The notes beneath the pieces were generated by a model. It had not been told where the DNA came from. It ran no database searches and saw nothing but the letters and a program-made list of their open reading frames with translations. Below, in pieces: positions 63,590 through 64,000 of a stretch of 64,000 nt of DNA. Each line of letters opens with the position of its first letter. The first letter of the stretch is position 1. The DNA is from CATQHD01 sp965243165 (lineage in GTDB: Bacteria > Actinomycetota > Acidimicrobiia > Spongiisociales > Spongiisociaceae), in NCBI GenBank assembly GCA_965243165.1, contig OZ251535.1:1860001-1924000 (forward strand), read 5' to 3'. Made by a program: the position numbers and the translations under genes.

Positions 63590-64000
63590 CCCCCGCCCCG
63601 GCTTCGCCGGGCCCTGCCCCCGCCGCCGCCACCTTGAACGAAAAACCGCCGGGCCGCACGAGGCCGCCCCCGGCCCGAGGAGGCCGGACCGAACGGGATC
63701 CATCTCTGACCGCCGCCCTCTCCAGAACTCGCGGCGGTGTTTGTGCATCAGCCCAATAGGTATACCAAATTTTCGGGCTTCCGGCTAGGGGTATGTTCGG
63801 AAACCTTTCGCGAACTCGCCGCTTCGATCCTTCGGCCTCACCCGGGCGCCCAGACCGGGGGAGGGTCGGACTCGGCGGTGTTCATCACGGCTTCTCGCCG
63901 CACGCCTCATCAACCACTCGGCTCGGGTGAGCTGTTCGACTTCCCGTCTCGTTGGAGGAAGGGGCAACAACCGGGCCCCTTGGCCTTCGCGGGCCGGGGC
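63590..64000 (-). repeat. Dispersed structured repeat, copy R5 (runs to window end)
   Basis: Minus-strand copy; core 63590-63774 with GGTATACC and the hairpin (14-nt loop). Beyond the core, 63775-64000 aligns in reverse with 43300-43550 of R4, including CAACCGGGCCCC and GGCCTTCGCGGGCCGGGG at the window end. It carries the R2-type GC insertion. The element continues past the window. The stretch 63296-63589 between aat and the repeat shows no gene. Confidence 0.82.

Overview
The window is GC-rich chromosomal DNA that looks like an actinobacterium, plausibly the Acidimicrobiia branch. The evidence is a mycothiol-dependent maleylpyruvate-isomerase-type protein, an LLM-class (F420/flavin) oxidoreductase, a ribosomal protein S1 with a long Ala/Pro/Glu N-terminal extension, the gene order polA-rpsA-coaE-uvrB, and secreted proteins that combine Thr-rich linkers, Calx-beta repeats and SLH-like C-termini. 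The class is inferred from gene content; no rRNA lies in the window.

Layout. 0-4.1 kb: a partial ROK gene, a dispersed repeat, an LLM oxidoreductase and uvrB. 4.2-12.5 kb: an accessory block of cell-surface genes (a small membrane protein, two lipoprotein-like genes carrying three copies of an unrecognised domain, and a Thr-linked metzincin protease with 11 Cys repeats). It sits between coaE and uvrB, and most of it is bracketed by direct repeats of the coaE 3' end. 12.5-17.8 kb: coaE (frameshifted), rpsA, polA, tRNA-Leu(CAA). 17.8-27.7 kb: trpC-F-B-A with translational overlaps and a distant trpE, separated by ygfZ and an opposite-strand, AT-rich ATPase + PIN-like nuclease pair that resembles an anti-phage cassette. 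27.7-43 kb: ccdA, MFS and MATE exporters, nth, xanthine phosphoribosyltransferase, a PhyH oxygenase, thyA, the mycothiol-type protein, a Fic enzyme, an AI-2E permease, an orphan DNA methyltransferase and an acetyl-CoA-synthetase-like enzyme. 43.9-51.4 kb: a small thiamine-binding protein/HTH/cytochrome c operon, a stand-alone Mrr-N winged helix, and a purine-catabolic cluster (XdhD-like molybdenum hydroxylase, SsnA-like amidohydrolase, short YgfK-like Fe-S oxidoreductase) whose first gene carries many frameshifts. 51.6-64 kb: a 2635-aa Calx-beta/SLH surface protein with 371-bp tandem repeats and a G12 tract at its start codon, two tandem ammonium-transporter paralogues (one lacking both pore histidines), and aat.

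The most unusual features are: (1) a non-coding, structured repeat of roughly 200-600 bp present five times plus one decayed copy, in both orientations and only between genes; (2) the ATPase-PIN cassette that splits the trp genes; (3) Amt1 without its twin histidines beside a normal Amt2; (4) C12-C14 homopolymers around the giant surface-protein gene; (5) the coaE-flanked surface-gene island. Several genes (coaE, an AlbA_2-type ATPase gene, a hotdog thioesterase, the molybdenum hydroxylase) are interrupted. Sequence alone cannot tell true decay from assembly error.
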